In this document: one piece after another, positions 16,042-25,011 of the stretch
Layout: each line of letters begins with the position of its first letter
Numbering within the stretch: position 1 is the first letter of the stretch
Assembly: GCA_030849965.1 (NCBI GenBank)
Contig: JAVDKL010000001.1
Location: 3,206,554-3,270,553 of the forward strand
DNA: 64,000 nt
Origin: Schauerella fraxinea
Lineage (GTDB): Bacteria; Pseudomonadota; Gammaproteobacteria; Burkholderiales; Burkholderiaceae_B
Direction of reading: 5' to 3'
The notes under the pieces: generated by a model
Told to the model about the DNA's origin: nothing
The model's database searches: none
What the model saw: only the letters and a program-made list of their open reading frames with translations
Position numbers and translations under genes: made by a program

Positions 16042-16806
16042 TCAGCCCGGTTTGCCGGTCATCGCGCCCGGTTCCTGGCCCAGATAATCGTAGCGCGCCG
16101 TATTCACACGCGAGACGCGCCACTCTACCGGCTGCCCGTGATACGAAAACGCCACGCGCCGAATCTCAAGCAGCGGCTCGCCTTCCGGCACCTCGAGCAA
16201 CTCGGTAAAAGGCGCTTCGGCGCGGCAGGTGCGCACGCGTTCATCGGTGGCGATCACATTCACGCCAAACCGTTCCTGATAGAAGCGGTACAGCGTGCTC
16301 GATCGGTCGCGCAGATCGGCATCCGTCATCCCGGTAAAAAGGGCTTCCGGCAAGGCGATCGTATCGGCCAGCACCACATCGCCATTGAGCGCGAGCACGT
16401 TCAAAAACTCGAATACATGGCTGCCGGCGGGCAGGGCGAGCACCTCGCGCACTGCGGCGGTGGCGCGCACGCGTTTGAAGCGCACCAGACGCGTGGTCGG
16501 GTAGGCCTTGTGGCCGTCGTTGCGCTGGATCCGGAAGAACTTGAAGAAGTGCGGATTGCGCGTGTGCTCCGACACATACGTACCGCGGCCCTGATGGCGC
16601 GTGAGGATGTTTTCGGCGGCGAGCTCGTCGATGGCCTTGCGCAGCGTGCCGATCGAGACGCCGAAGCGTTCGGACAGCATTTTTTCGGACGGAATGGCAT
16701 CGCCTTGTTTCCACTCGCCCTGCGCCAGGGCCGCCAGCACGGCGTCCTTCACTTGCAGGTAAAGCGGTGTGCCCAGCGGCACGGCGGTAGAGGGCGATGA
16801 AGTCAT
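16042..16806 (-). CDS. GntR-family regulator with UTRA ligand domain (HutC subfamily)
   Basis: The 254-residue protein has an N-terminal winged helix (about residues 15-80; SEKMLSERFGVSIGTLRKAIDEL, then the wing QGRGTYV) and a UTRA chorismate-lyase-like effector domain (about 100-245) ending in EPLLEIRRVAFSYHGQPVE. It is divergent from the sulfolactate gene cluster with a 150-base shared control region holding a strong promoter and a palindrome. It is therefore the likely local regulator of suyAB and the following genes. Confidence 0.92.
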   Translation of the reverse strand: MTSSPSTAVPLGTPLYLQVKDAVLAALAQGEWKQGDAIPSEKMLSERFGVSIGTLRKAIDELAAENILTRHQGRGTYVSEHTRNPHFFKFFRIQRNDGHKAYPTTRLVRFKRVRATAAVREVLALPAGSHVFEFLNVLALNGDVVLADTIALPEALFTGMTDADLRDRSSTLYRFYQERFGVNVIATDERVRTCRAEAPFTELLEVPEGEPLLEIRRVAFSYHGQPVEWRVSRVNTARYDYLGQEPGAMTGKPG

Positions 16807-16873
16807 GACGAGGAAGAGTGTTGCAGAGCACGAATTGTAGCGGGGCCGGCGACATGCATGCAATTCATATCAA

Positions 16874-16885
16874 TCATATATATGA
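16874..16885. promoter_or_regulatory. Palindrome next to the suyA promoter, candidate UTRA-regulator operator
   Basis: TCATATATATGA is a perfect 12-bp palindrome ending five bases before the -35 element of the suyA promoter and 68 bases before the divergent regulator start. Its position suits control of both directions; the sequence is short and AT-only in its centre, so chance is possible. Confidence 0.45.
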
Positions 16886-16890
16886 GTTAG

Positions 16891-16919
16891 TTGACATGAG
16901 GTTTTTGTGGTCTTAAGAT
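16891..16919 (+). promoter_or_regulatory. Strong sigma-70 promoter for the sulfolactate operon
   Basis: TTGACA, 17 bases, then TAAGAT: a consensus -35 and a near-consensus -10 at ideal spacing, 37 bases before the suyA ATG, which has an AAGGAAGAG ribosome site. This is the best sigma-70 promoter seen in the window. Confidence 0.8.
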
Positions 16920-16956
16920 TTGCCACACGAATCGCAAACCAGAAAAAGGAAGAGAC

Positions 16957-17238
16957 ATGATTCATGCCGTTTTGCACGATGCGAAGGACACCGTTGCCGT
17001 GGCGGTGGTCGAAGGCGTCTCGGCAGGCACCGAGATGAATGCGTGGATCATGGATGACGACACCGTCATTCAGATCAAGGCGCTGCAGGACATCCCGATC
17101 GGGCACAAGGTGGCCACGCGCGATATGGCGCAGGGCGACACCGTCTTCAAGTATGGGGTGGATATCGGCAAGGTCGTGGCGCCCATCAGGGCCGGCCAGC
17201 ATGCCCACGTTCACAACATCAAGACCAAGCGCTGGTAA
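16957..17238 (+). CDS. suyA: Sulfolactate sulfo-lyase small subunit-like (UxaA SAF domain)
   Basis: A 93-residue SAF-domain protein ([17 protein letters not shown], then [20 protein letters not shown], then [22 protein letters not shown]). This is the N-terminal module of altronate/galactarate dehydratases. Here it is a separate small subunit, as in (2R)-3-sulfolactate sulfo-lyase SuyA, rather than fused as in UxaA. With SuyB it would cleave (R)-sulfolactate to pyruvate and sulfite in the cytoplasm. The downstream slcC- and comC-like dehydrogenase genes support sulfolactate rather than altronate as substrate. Confidence 0.82.
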   Translation: MIHAVLHDAKDTVAVAVVEGVSAGTEMNAWIMDDDTVIQIKALQDIPIGHKVATRDMAQGDTVFKYGVDIGKVVAPIRAGQHAHVHNIKTKRW

Positions 17239-17276
17239 GCCGCGCGGCCCCCCACCCTAAAGCTCAAAGGACACTC

Positions 17277-18452
17277 ATGCCTGTCATCACCGCTCAAACG
17301 ACTTTCCAGGGTTACCGCCGCGAGAATGGCCGCGTCGGCGTGCGCAATCACGTCATCGTGCTGCCCGTGGACGACATCTCCAATGCCGCTGCCGAAGCCG
17401 TGGCCAACAACATCAAAGGGACGATGGCATTGCCGCACCCTTATGGCCGACTGCAATTCGGCGAGGATCTCGAACTGCATTTCCGCACGTTGATCGGCAC
17501 GGGGTCCAACCCCAACGTGGCCGCCGTGATCGTGATCGGTATCGAGGAAGGCTGGACCAAGCGCGTGGTCGACGGCATCGCCAAAACAGGCAAGCCGGTA
17601 GCCGGCTTCAGCATCGAATTGCATGGCGACCACGACACCATCATGCGGGCCTCCAAGCAGGCCAAGGAATACGTGCACTTTGCCACCGCGTTGACGCGCG
17701 AAACCTGCCCGATCGAAGAACTGTGGGTCTCCACCAAATGCGGTGAGTCGGACACCACCTCGGGCTGCGGCGCCAATCCTACGGTGGGCAACGCATTCGA
17801 CAAGTTGTACGCCACCGGCAATACGCTGGTGTTCGGCGAAACCTCCGAACTCACTGGCGGCGAGAACATCGTGGCCGATCGTTGCGCCACCGATGCGGTG
17901 CGCGAGAAGTTCATGTTCATGTTCAACCGTTATCAGGACATGATCGATCGCTGGAAAACCAGCGATTTGTCGGAGTCGCAGCCTACCAAGGGGAACATTG
18001 CCGGCGGGTTGACCACCATCGAAGAAAAGGCGTTGGGCAACATCCAGAAGATCGGCAAGCAGTGCAAGGTCGACGGCGTGATCGACAAGGCCGAGATCCC
18101 GGATGGCAAGGGGCTCTGGTTCATGGATTCGTCATCGGCGGCCGCCGAGATGGTCACGCTCTGCGCGGCGTCAGGCTACGTGGTGCATTTCTTCCCGACG
18201 GGCCAGGGCAACGTGATCGGCAATCCCATCCTGCCCGTCATCAAGATCTGCGCCAATCCACGCACGGTGCGCACGATGTCGGAGCACGTGGATGTGGACA
18301 CCTCGGCCTTGCTGCAACGCGAGATCGATCTGGACCAGGCCGGCGACAAGCTCCTCGAATGCATGCTGGCCACGGCCAACGGGCGGTGGACGGCTGCGGA
18401 AGCCCTGGGGCATCGCGAGTTCGTGTTGACCCGATTGTTCGAAAGCGCCTAG
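17277..18452 (+). CDS. suyB: Sulfolactate sulfo-lyase large subunit-like (UxaA family)
   Basis: The 391-residue catalytic subunit of the UxaA/GarD C-terminal type: [19 protein letters not shown] at the start, [20 protein letters not shown] in the middle (Cys residues proposed to bind iron) and [20 protein letters not shown] near residue 310. Size and separation from the small subunit match SuyB of sulfolactate sulfo-lyase. It starts 38 bases after suyA. The reaction is elimination of sulfite from (R)-sulfolactate with release of pyruvate. The altronate dehydratase alternative is less likely because no uronate genes adjoin. Confidence 0.85.
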   Translation: MPVITAQTTFQGYRRENGRVGVRNHVIVLPVDDISNAAAEAVANNIKGTMALPHPYGRLQFGEDLELHFRTLIGTGSNPNVAAVIVIGIEEGWTKRVVDGIAKTGKPVAGFSIELHGDHDTIMRASKQAKEYVHFATALTRETCPIEELWVSTKCGESDTTSGCGANPTVGNAFDKLYATGNTLVFGETSELTGGENIVADRCATDAVREKFMFMFNRYQDMIDRWKTSDLSESQPTKGNIAGGLTTIEEKALGNIQKIGKQCKVDGVIDKAEIPDGKGLWFMDSSSAAAEMVTLCAASGYVVHFFPTGQGNVIGNPILPVIKICANPRTVRTMSEHVDVDTSALLQREIDLDQAGDKLLECMLATANGRWTAAEALGHREFVLTRLFESA

Positions 18453-18671
18453 ACGCCTACCCGAACGGTTGGGCGCTACGGCGCTCGACCGCGATCCGCT
18501 ACTGGATCGATCCGACTTTTCGCAAGCGCGTTGGGCAGTGACGCAACCGCCATTCGCCTGACGTGCGCGCGCCGTGGCAGCAAAACAAAAACAAGGCCTT
18601 GAGGTCAGTCTCGCGGCAGCCGAGCGGGTAAGCCTCCTTCAACGGGCCACCATCCACCGGAGGAGCAGTTC

Positions 18672-19688
18672 ATGAGCCATTCGCATATCCCCATCGACGC
18701 CGATCGCAGGCGTGTTCTGGCCGCACTGGGTGCTGTCGGTTTGAGTGCCGCAGGAGTCAGTCGCAGCGCGTGGGCGGCCCAGGCCGGCGCCGCCTGGCCA
18801 GCCGACCGGCCGATCAACTATGTGGTGCCGTTTCCGGCGGGCGGCCTGACCGATGTGGCCGCGCGCCAAGTCGCCAAGGCCTTGAGCGACGCCGAAAAAT
18901 GGAATGTGGTGATCGAAAACAAGCCTGGTGGCAACGCCAACATCGGCGCGGCGTTTGTGAGCCGTGCGCCGGCCGATGGCTATACGTGGCTCGCGATGAC
19001 GCTGTCGCATGCCGCCAACGCCACCCTCTTCGAGGGCCGGGCGGGCTACGAACTGCTCAAGGATCTCACGCCGATCGCTGGGCTGGCCTCATCGCCGATC
19101 ATGGTGGTGGTGAGTTCGAAAAGTGCGATCAAATCCATGCAGGATCTGGCCGAGGCCGCTAAGACGAAGGCGCTGTCGACCGGGTCGAGCGGCAACGGCA
19201 CGCCGCCGCATCTGACGATGGCGCTTTATCAAAAGATCACAGGCGCCAAGCTCATGCACGTGCCCTACAAAGGCGGCACACCGTCGCTCACCGATCTGAT
19301 CGGCGGCCATGTGGACGTGGTGTTCTCGAACTATCCGGAGTCGTTGGCCTTTGTGAAGAGCGGCGAGCTGCGCGCGCTGGCCGTGACCACCAAGACGCGC
19401 ACCAAGGAGTTGCCCGACGTGCCCACGGTGGCCGAAGTGGGGTTGCCCGATCTGGTGGTGGAAAACTTTACCGGTGTGATGGGGCCGGCCGGCATGCCGC
19501 CGGAAATCGTGACGCGCGTGAGCCGGGCGATCGTGGCGCAACTGTCCAAACCCGCCATGGCCCAGTCGCTGACGCAATTGGGCTTCATGCCGCAGCCGCG
19601 CGATGCGCAAGCCTTCGGTGCCTATCTTTCGGGCGAGGTTACCCGCTGGCGCGGCATCATCAAGGAAGCCAACATCACGACGTCATGA
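18672..19688 (+). CDS. Tripartite tricarboxylate transporter receptor (Bug/TctC family)
   Basis: The 338-residue periplasmic binding protein has a signal with DRRRVLAALGAVGLSAAGV that resembles a twin-arginine leader, then the Bug fold: INYVVPFPAGGLTDVAARQVA, VVIENKPGGNANIGAAFV, STGSSGNGTPPHL and ALAVTTKTRTKELPDVPTVAEVG. In this context it presumably captures sulfolactate or a related C3-sulfonate. No tctA/tctB membrane genes follow, so it would have to borrow a permease encoded elsewhere. It lies 219 bases after suyB in the same direction. Confidence 0.9.
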   Translation: MSHSHIPIDADRRRVLAALGAVGLSAAGVSRSAWAAQAGAAWPADRPINYVVPFPAGGLTDVAARQVAKALSDAEKWNVVIENKPGGNANIGAAFVSRAPADGYTWLAMTLSHAANATLFEGRAGYELLKDLTPIAGLASSPIMVVVSSKSAIKSMQDLAEAAKTKALSTGSSGNGTPPHLTMALYQKITGAKLMHVPYKGGTPSLTDLIGGHVDVVFSNYPESLAFVKSGELRALAVTTKTRTKELPDVPTVAEVGLPDLVVENFTGVMGPAGMPPEIVTRVSRAIVAQLSKPAMAQSLTQLGFMPQPRDAQAFGAYLSGEVTRWRGIIKEANITTS

Positions 19689-19897
19689 GGGCGCGGTCGG
19701 GATGCCGCCTGCGCGTGTGCGGCCGGCCCGGCCTGCAGGGATGACTACGCAAACGCCGGATTGCGGAGTACTGTCATGACGCGGGTCTCGATACGCGGAT
19801 GCGGCGAATGTGCATCAGGCGATCGCGGTACCTACGACCAGGCGATCTGCCGGCGTGCCTCACGGCACCCGGCGCGCATAAAACAGAGGATGACAAA

Positions 19898-20842
19898 ATG
19901 ACCACCACCATTGTGATTTCCGAGTTCATGGACGAGGCCGCCGTGGCCCTGCTGCGCCACAAATTCCAGGTGCGTTATGTGCCTGAACTCGTGGACGATC
20001 GGGCCGCGCTGCTTGCCGCGGTCGCCGACGCAGAGGGCCTGATCGTGCGCAACCGCACGCAGGTCGACACCGAATTGCTCAAGCATGCAAAACGCTTGCG
20101 CGTGGTGGGCCGGCTGGGCGTGGGACTGGACAACATCGATATGCCCGCATGTGCCGCCGCGAACGTGGCGGTGCATCCCGCCACCGGCGCCAACGCGCGG
20201 GCCGTGGCTGAGTATGTGATCACCGCCACGCTGGTGTTGCTGCGCGGCGCGTTCGGTTCGTCGGCTGACGTGGCTGCGGGCAAATGGCCGCGCAATGAAC
20301 TCTCCAACGGATTGGAAGCCAGCGAGCGCACGATGGGTATCGTGGGGTTCGGTGGAATCGGGCGTCTGGTCGCGCAACTGGCGCATGGCTTGGGCATGCG
20401 TGTGATCGCCAGCGATGCAGCCATCAGCGCCGACGACGAACGCTGGCAGCAACGGCGCGTGCTGCGTGGCGAACTGGAAGACGTGCTCGCGCAGGCCGAC
20501 GTGGTGACGCTGCATGTGCCGTTGACCGATGGCACCCGCCACCTGCTCGATGCGACGCGCATCGCCAGCATGAAGCGCGGCGCGATTCTGATCAATACGG
20601 CGCGCGGTGGCGTGGTGGACGAGCATGCCCTGGCGCAGGCGCTGAAGTCGGGTGCGCTCGGCGGCGCGGCGCTGGATGTATTCGAAGACGAACCGCTGAA
20701 AGCCGGCAGCCCGCTCGTGGGCGTGCCGAATTTGATTTTGACGCCGCACATTGCGGGGCTCACGGCCGAGGCCAATGTGCGTGTGTCGGGCCTGGTGGCC
20801 GAGCGCGTGGCCGACGCGCTGAGCCTCGTGACGGCCAACTGA
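19898..20842 (+). CDS. slcC: D-isomer 2-hydroxyacid dehydrogenase, (S)-sulfolactate dehydrogenase-like
   Basis: The ATG at 19898 with an AGAGGA site gives 314 residues: NAD-binding GIVGFGGIGRLVAQ, catalytic Arg in INTARGGVVDEHAL, Glu in FEDEPL and His in TPHIAGLT (about residue 284). In characterised sulfolactate degraders an enzyme of this family (SlcC) oxidises (S)-sulfolactate to sulfopyruvate, while ComC reduces sulfopyruvate to (R)-sulfolactate, the SuyAB substrate. The neighbours fit that scheme exactly. The gene symbol rests on context plus family; another 2-hydroxyacid specificity is possible. Confidence 0.82.
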   Translation: MTTTIVISEFMDEAAVALLRHKFQVRYVPELVDDRAALLAAVADAEGLIVRNRTQVDTELLKHAKRLRVVGRLGVGLDNIDMPACAAANVAVHPATGANARAVAEYVITATLVLLRGAFGSSADVAAGKWPRNELSNGLEASERTMGIVGFGGIGRLVAQLAHGLGMRVIASDAAISADDERWQQRRVLRGELEDVLAQADVVTLHVPLTDGTRHLLDATRIASMKRGAILINTARGGVVDEHALAQALKSGALGGAALDVFEDEPLKAGSPLVGVPNLILTPHIAGLTAEANVRVSGLVAERVADALSLVTAN

Positions 20843-21020
20843 CCCGGCGCGTCGCGGGCTCGACGGTGGCCAGCGCCATCGTCTTGACCGTGACGCAGTC
20901 GTTGCATCCCGCGTGGCGACTGCCGCCACGCCACTCCCGCTTTCACCCGACGGTGGCGCCGAGACACGCCACTGCCTCTCGTCACGCCTGTTGCGTGGCA
21001 AACCTTCTTTAGGACGGACC

Positions 21021-22022
21021 ATGACGCAGATCGTGTTGCCTGAACTTCATGCCCTGGCGCAAGCCGCGCTGGCCAAAAGCGGTGCCCACCCCGCAATGGC
21101 GGCTGCCACTGCGCGGGCGCTGGTGTACGCCGAAGGCGATGGGCTGGCCTCGCACGGCGTATCGCGGGTGCCGTTTTATGCAGGGCACTTGAAGGCGGGC
21201 CGGGCGATCGGGTCGGCGCAACCGCGCATTGCCAATCAGCGCGGCGGTACGGTGCTGGTGGATGCGGGATCGGGACTGGCGTTTTCGGCCTGCGCCCTCG
21301 GCATTGCGGAATGCATCGCACGCGCGCCGCAGTACGGCATTGCGTGCGCGGGAATCGCCAATAGCCATCACTTCGGCGCGGCGGCCTACCATCTCGAGGC
21401 GCTGGCAGAGGCGGGCCTGGTCGGGCTGGCCATCAGCAACTCGCCGGCCGCCATGCCGGCCTGGGGCGGCAAGCGCGCGCTTTTCGGCACCAACCCGATT
21501 GCCGCGATTTTTCCGCGTGCCAACGGGGCGCCGTTGCTGATCGATCTATCGCTATCCGAAGTGGCGCGCGGCAAGATCATGATGGCGGCCCGCGACAATA
21601 AACCGATCCCGCAAGGGTGGGCCATCGATGCCGATGGCCGCCCCACTACCGATGCCAAGGCTGCGTTGGCGGGCAGCATGCTGCCGGCGGGCGGGGTGAA
21701 GGGCGCGATGCTGGCGCTGATCGTCGAGCTGCTGGTGGTGGCACTCACCGGCTCGCAATTCGGGTTCGAGACGGCGTCGTTTTTTGAAGACGAAGGCGGC
21801 CCCACGCGGATCGGCCAGGCGTTTATCGCGATCGATCCGGGTGCGTTGGCGGGGCGGGAGACGTATCTGGCGCGCGTTGAAACATTGCTTGCCGCGATGC
21901 TTGAAGACGACGGCGTGCGGCTGCCGGGCGAGCGGCGGCGCGCATTACGCAATCGCGCGCAGACCCACGGGGTGGATGTGCCGGAAGCGCTGCTGGCACA
22001 GTTGCGGGCGATGGCGGCTTAG
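21021..22022 (+). CDS. comC: Malate/L-lactate dehydrogenase family, (R)-sulfolactate dehydrogenase-like
   Basis: A 333-residue member of the Ldh_2/MDH family, which does not use a Rossmann fold. Family marks include SHGVSRVPFY (about residue 48), GIANSHHFGAAAYH with the catalytic His, NSPAAMPAWGG, LFGTNPIAA and the PAGGVKGAMLALIVELL substrate/cofactor helix. The start has AGGACGG seven bases upstream. ComC-type enzymes reduce sulfopyruvate to (R)-sulfolactate with NAD(P)H. As the last gene of the suyAB operon it would complete the inversion of (S)- to (R)-sulfolactate. Confidence 0.85.
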   Translation: MTQIVLPELHALAQAALAKSGAHPAMAAATARALVYAEGDGLASHGVSRVPFYAGHLKAGRAIGSAQPRIANQRGGTVLVDAGSGLAFSACALGIAECIARAPQYGIACAGIANSHHFGAAAYHLEALAEAGLVGLAISNSPAAMPAWGGKRALFGTNPIAAIFPRANGAPLLIDLSLSEVARGKIMMAARDNKPIPQGWAIDADGRPTTDAKAALAGSMLPAGGVKGAMLALIVELLVVALTGSQFGFETASFFEDEGGPTRIGQAFIAIDPGALAGRETYLARVETLLAAMLEDDGVRLPGERRRALRNRAQTHGVDVPEALLAQLRAMAA

Positions 22023-22041
22023 GCCAATCGTGGCCCCGGCA

Positions 22042-22464
22042 TCAACCGGGCGGCGTAGCGACCTCAGGTTCAGGTCGGCGCCATAGCCACGCCAGCACGC
22101 AAGCCATCACGGCGATCAGCGCGCCGGCAGCCCATACCGGGCGAATCGTCCAGCAGATCACTGCCGCGCCGCCGCTCATCGCGATCGTGGCCGCCCACTT
22201 GGCGCGCCGTGTCATGCGGCCGCCGTCTTCCCAATTGCGCAGGCTGGGTCCGAAGATGCGGTGCGCAAGCAGCCAGGCATGGAGCCGGGGCGAACTGCGG
22301 GTGGCGGCCCATGCTGCGCCGATCACGAACACGGTGGTCGGCATGCCGGGCAGAATCACGCCGATCACGGCCAAGACGATGCACAGCACCGCCAGCGCAC
22401 CATAAAGCCAGCGTAATGGGCCGGACGCGACCGGCGGCGGCGGCCGGTCGCCCGGCGTGTTCAT
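22042..22464 (-). CDS. YbaN family (DUF454) inner-membrane protein
   Basis: A 140-residue protein with two or three membrane segments: WLYGALAVLCIVLAVIGVILP, then PTTVFVIGAAWAATRSSPRLHAW, the conserved DUF454 core, and a C-terminal pair (AVICWTIRPVWAAGALIAVMAC). HRIFGPSLRNWEDGG between them is typical of YbaN. Its ATG overlaps the stop of the heme oxygenase gene (ATGA). DUF454 genes often neighbour heme or iron genes, but no biochemical role is known. Confidence 0.88.
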   Translation of the reverse strand: MNTPGDRPPPPVASGPLRWLYGALAVLCIVLAVIGVILPGMPTTVFVIGAAWAATRSSPRLHAWLLAHRIFGPSLRNWEDGGRMTRRAKWAATIAMSGGAAVICWTIRPVWAAGALIAVMACVLAWLWRRPEPEVATPPG

Positions 22465-23120
22465 AGGTCGAAATGATGGCGCAGCAGGGCGCCGAAACGG
22501 TCGTAGGCGGCATTGGCGCCGGCGATGGCGCCGTCGTGCAGATCGGGCGGGGCCGCGTCCAGCGCCGCCACGAATTGCTTCCACGCGCGCGCCCGGCCTT
22601 CCGGATAGGCCGCCAGGTTGCGCGCGCCGAAGTCGGCCGTCAGGCCCAAGGCGGATTGCGCTTCCTTGAACAAAAACGCCGCACCCAGCGTGGAGCCTTC
22701 CGACACGTACAGCCAGCCCAGCGCTTCGGGCATACCGATGTCGTGCGTGGCCAAGGGGGTATCCGGTACGGCCGCACCCAAGTCGGCCAGGTCGGCTTGC
22801 GAGGCGCTTTGGCGGCCGCGCATGTCGATATCCGGTACGGCGGCACGCAGGTCGGGCGCGGCGAAGAGATGCTCCACGTCGCGTTGAAACACGTATTGCG
22901 CCGCCACGAAGCGCGCATAGGCGTCGCGATCGGCAAACGGCTTGCCCTCGGCCATCAGCGTATGCATGCGCTCATGCTGCGCGGCGGTCTCCGTACGCAG
23001 GCGCTGCGAAAGCACGGGCCGCGCTGCGCCCGCCTCGCCGTCGGGCGCGGCGGATGGCGCGGCTGCAGTGTGCGAACCGGTCGGCAAGGCGGGCGCAGCG
23101 GAGATCGAAGATGCGGTCAT
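22461..23120 (-). CDS. Biliverdin-producing heme oxygenase (bacterial HemO/BphO type)
   Basis: The roughly 219-residue protein has a disordered Ala/Ser/Pro N-terminus, then an all-helical heme oxygenase fold. TAAQHERMHTLM holds the probable proximal His, FVAAQYVFQRDVEHLF follows, and the distal-helix segment is EALGWLYVSEGSTLGAAFLF, with the glycine-rich kink needed above the heme. It would open heme to biliverdin, CO and iron in the cytoplasm. The ATG at 23120 is chosen; an in-frame TTG at 23153 overlaps the acylphosphatase stop (TTGA) and is a real alternative given the tight packing. Confidence 0.88.
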   Translation of the reverse strand: MTASSISAAPALPTGSHTAAAPSAAPDGEAGAARPVLSQRLRTETAAQHERMHTLMAEGKPFADRDAYARFVAAQYVFQRDVEHLFAAPDLRAAVPDIDMRGRQSASQADLADLGAAVPDTPLATHDIGMPEALGWLYVSEGSTLGAAFLFKEAQSALGLTADFGARNLAAYPEGRARAWKQFVAALDAAPPDLHDGAIAGANAAYDRFGALLRHHFDL

Positions 23121-23149
23121 GTCGGCGGAAGCTGAGGGGGCAGGGGCAA

Positions 23150-23440
23150 TCAATGTTGCTCGAACCGCGCGAATCGGCGGTCGATGTATTCGGGGGTGCT
23201 CGTCAGCTCACGCACGACGGCGCCCGGCGGGCCGCGGCGCATGAATTCCAACATCCTGTCGACCTGATCTGGTGTGCCCTGCACCATGGCGCGTACCGTC
23301 CCGTCTTCATTGTTGAGCACCCAGCCGTACGCACCCACCAGGCGGGCATGGCGCACGGTAAACGCGCGATACCCCACGCCCTGCACGCGGCCGGTGACAT
23401 GGACGGAAACGGTTTCTACATTGGGATCGGGAAGCGCCAT
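23150..23440 (-). CDS. acyP: Acylphosphatase
   Basis: A 96-residue small alpha/beta protein with both acylphosphatase signatures: VHVTGRVQGVGYRAF (the catalytic Arg in the phosphate loop) and GWVLNNEDGTVRAMVQG (the catalytic Asn). It hydrolyses carboxyl-phosphate anhydrides. It is the first gene of the compact acyP, heme oxygenase, ybaN string. Confidence 0.95.
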   Translation of the reverse strand: MALPDPNVETVSVHVTGRVQGVGYRAFTVRHARLVGAYGWVLNNEDGTVRAMVQGTPDQVDRMLEFMRRGPPGAVVRELTSTPEYIDRRFARFEQH

Positions 23441-23759
23441 GGCATCGATGAAACGGAAGATTCAAGGGCCGATTCTAAAGCCATCGTCGTGCCCGGGGGA
23501 TGCGGCCCTTGCGATCGATCGCGGGTAAACGTGTTGTGGGCGCAACGCGCCAGCAGGCTGGAGAGGGCCGAATTGCCGTGGTGCAGCAGAGAAATGTCGT
23601 GTCTTCTGGTGCATATGCAGCTATTTTCACTGTTTACATCGCACAAATCTGTGCCGAAGGTATCAGAGCGATACGAAAAAGGTAATAATTGCGCACGCAC
23701 GCCGGGGAGCACCTGGTGGAGACAATAGAAATAGCCTGACCGAAAGGGTGGTATCAACC
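23441..23759. other. Divergent control region between acyP and the branched-chain transporter
   Basis: A 319-base gap without a supported gene. The half nearer the binding-protein gene is AT-richer than its surroundings and holds TTTACA near 23632 and a TAATAAT stretch near 23683, but no -35/-10 pair at 16-18 bases that I would defend. It presumably carries the transporter promoter. Confidence 0.5.
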
Positions 23760-24914
23760 ATGAATATGCTGTTCAAACGTTCGCTGATGGCCTTGGCCGT
23801 CGCTGGCATCTTGCCCGCTGCACACGCCGCCGATATCAAGATCGGTGTGGCTGAAGCCCTCTCCGGCGGCGCCGCCCAATATGGCGCGTCGATCCGCAAT
23901 GGCTTCCAATTGGCCGTGGAAGAAATCAATGCCGCCGGCGGCATCAATGGCGACAAGATCGTGCTGGTCGTCGAAGATGAGCAAGGCAAGAAAGAAGAAG
24001 CCATCAACGTATTCAAAAAGCTGATTTTCCAGGATCGCGTGCTGATGGTGTTTGGCCCCACGCTGTCGAACTCGGCTCAAGCCGCGCACCCCGTGGCCCA
24101 AGCGGCCAAGACGGTCGCCTTCGGCACCTCCAATACGGCTGACGGCATCACGTCGATCGGCAACTTCATTTTCCGCAACTCGGTCACCGAAGCCGACGTG
24201 CTGCCGGCCACGATCGAAACGGTCAAGCGCAAGACGGGTCTGAAGCAGGTCGCCGTGCTGTACGGCAACGACGACGTGTTCACCAAGAGCGGCTACGACA
24301 ACTTCAAGAAGGCCCTGGACGACCAGAAGATTCCGGTCACCACCACGGAAACCTTCGCCAAGGGCGACGTCGATTTCAAGGCGCAGCTCACCAAGATCAA
24401 GGGCACCAACCCGGATGCGCTCGTGCTGTCGGCCTTGCTGGCTGAAGGCGCGCCCATCATGGTGCAAGCGCGTCAGGTGGGTCTGAACGTGCCGGTCATC
24501 GGCGGCAACGGCATGAACTCGGTCAAGATTTTCGACCTCGCCACGGGCGGTGCATCGAACAATCTGTGGATCGGCAGCCCCTGGTCGATCGAGAACAAGG
24601 CGCCCGAGAACACCAAGTTCATCGAGGCGTTCAAGGGCAAGTACACCAACTCGCCCGACCAGTTTGCCGCGCAAGCCTATGATGCGATGTACATCGCGGC
24701 CCAGGCGCTCAAGGCGACCAAGCGCACCGGCGACCTGAACGCCGATCGTTTGGCCTTGCGCGATGCCTTGCCGGCCGTGAAGTGGTCGGGTGCTACCGGT
24801 GCGTTCGAGTTCCGCCAAGCCACCGACCGTGCCGGCAAACCCGCCGGTTACGACGCCCAGCAGAAGCCGATCGTCAGTGTGACGAAAGACGGCAAGTACG
24901 TGATCGAGCAATAA
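23760..24914 (+). CDS. Branched-chain amino-acid ABC transporter binding protein (LivK family)
   Basis: A 384-residue periplasmic binding protein. It opens with MNMLFKRSLMALAVAGILPAA, processed after HAA, followed by a type-I two-lobe ligand fold: IKIGVAEALSGGAAQYGASI, AVEEINAAGGING, FGPTLSNSAQAAHPVAQ and QFAAQAYDAMYIAAQAL. The ATG at 23760, with GGGTGG upstream, is preferred to 23748. It heads the permease and ATPase genes 25012-28251. A terminator-like hairpin follows and probably raises its level over the membrane subunits. The ligand could be a branched-chain amino acid or another amide/aromatic compound. Confidence 0.93.
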   Translation: MNMLFKRSLMALAVAGILPAAHAADIKIGVAEALSGGAAQYGASIRNGFQLAVEEINAAGGINGDKIVLVVEDEQGKKEEAINVFKKLIFQDRVLMVFGPTLSNSAQAAHPVAQAAKTVAFGTSNTADGITSIGNFIFRNSVTEADVLPATIETVKRKTGLKQVAVLYGNDDVFTKSGYDNFKKALDDQKIPVTTTETFAKGDVDFKAQLTKIKGTNPDALVLSALLAEGAPIMVQARQVGLNVPVIGGNGMNSVKIFDLATGGASNNLWIGSPWSIENKAPENTKFIEAFKGKYTNSPDQFAAQAYDAMYIAAQALKATKRTGDLNADRLALRDALPAVKWSGATGAFEFRQATDRAGKPAGYDAQQKPIVSVTKDGKYVIEQ

Positions 24915-24950
24915 GCACGCGCACGACAGCATTCCCGCGGCCGCGGGGGT

Positions 24951-25000
24951 GCGCCTTGCGGACGACGCCTCGAGCTCGCCCGCAGGGCGCTTTTGATTTT
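24951..25000 (+). terminator. Intercistronic terminator/attenuator between binding protein and permease
   Basis: GCGCCTTGCGG (24951-24961) pairs with CCGCAGGGCGC (24980-24990) with one G-U wobble, and TTTTGATTTT follows. A GC palindrome CCCGCGGCCGCGGG lies just before it at 24934. Partial termination or 3'-end protection here would favour binding-protein mRNA over the downstream genes. Confidence 0.65.
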
Positions 25001-25011
25001 GGAAGGCCATC

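Noticed and set aside
16957-18452. Calling the UxaA-like pair altronate dehydratase
   Set aside because: The two modules are separate polypeptides and the neighbours are sulfolactate-type dehydrogenases, not uronate genes.
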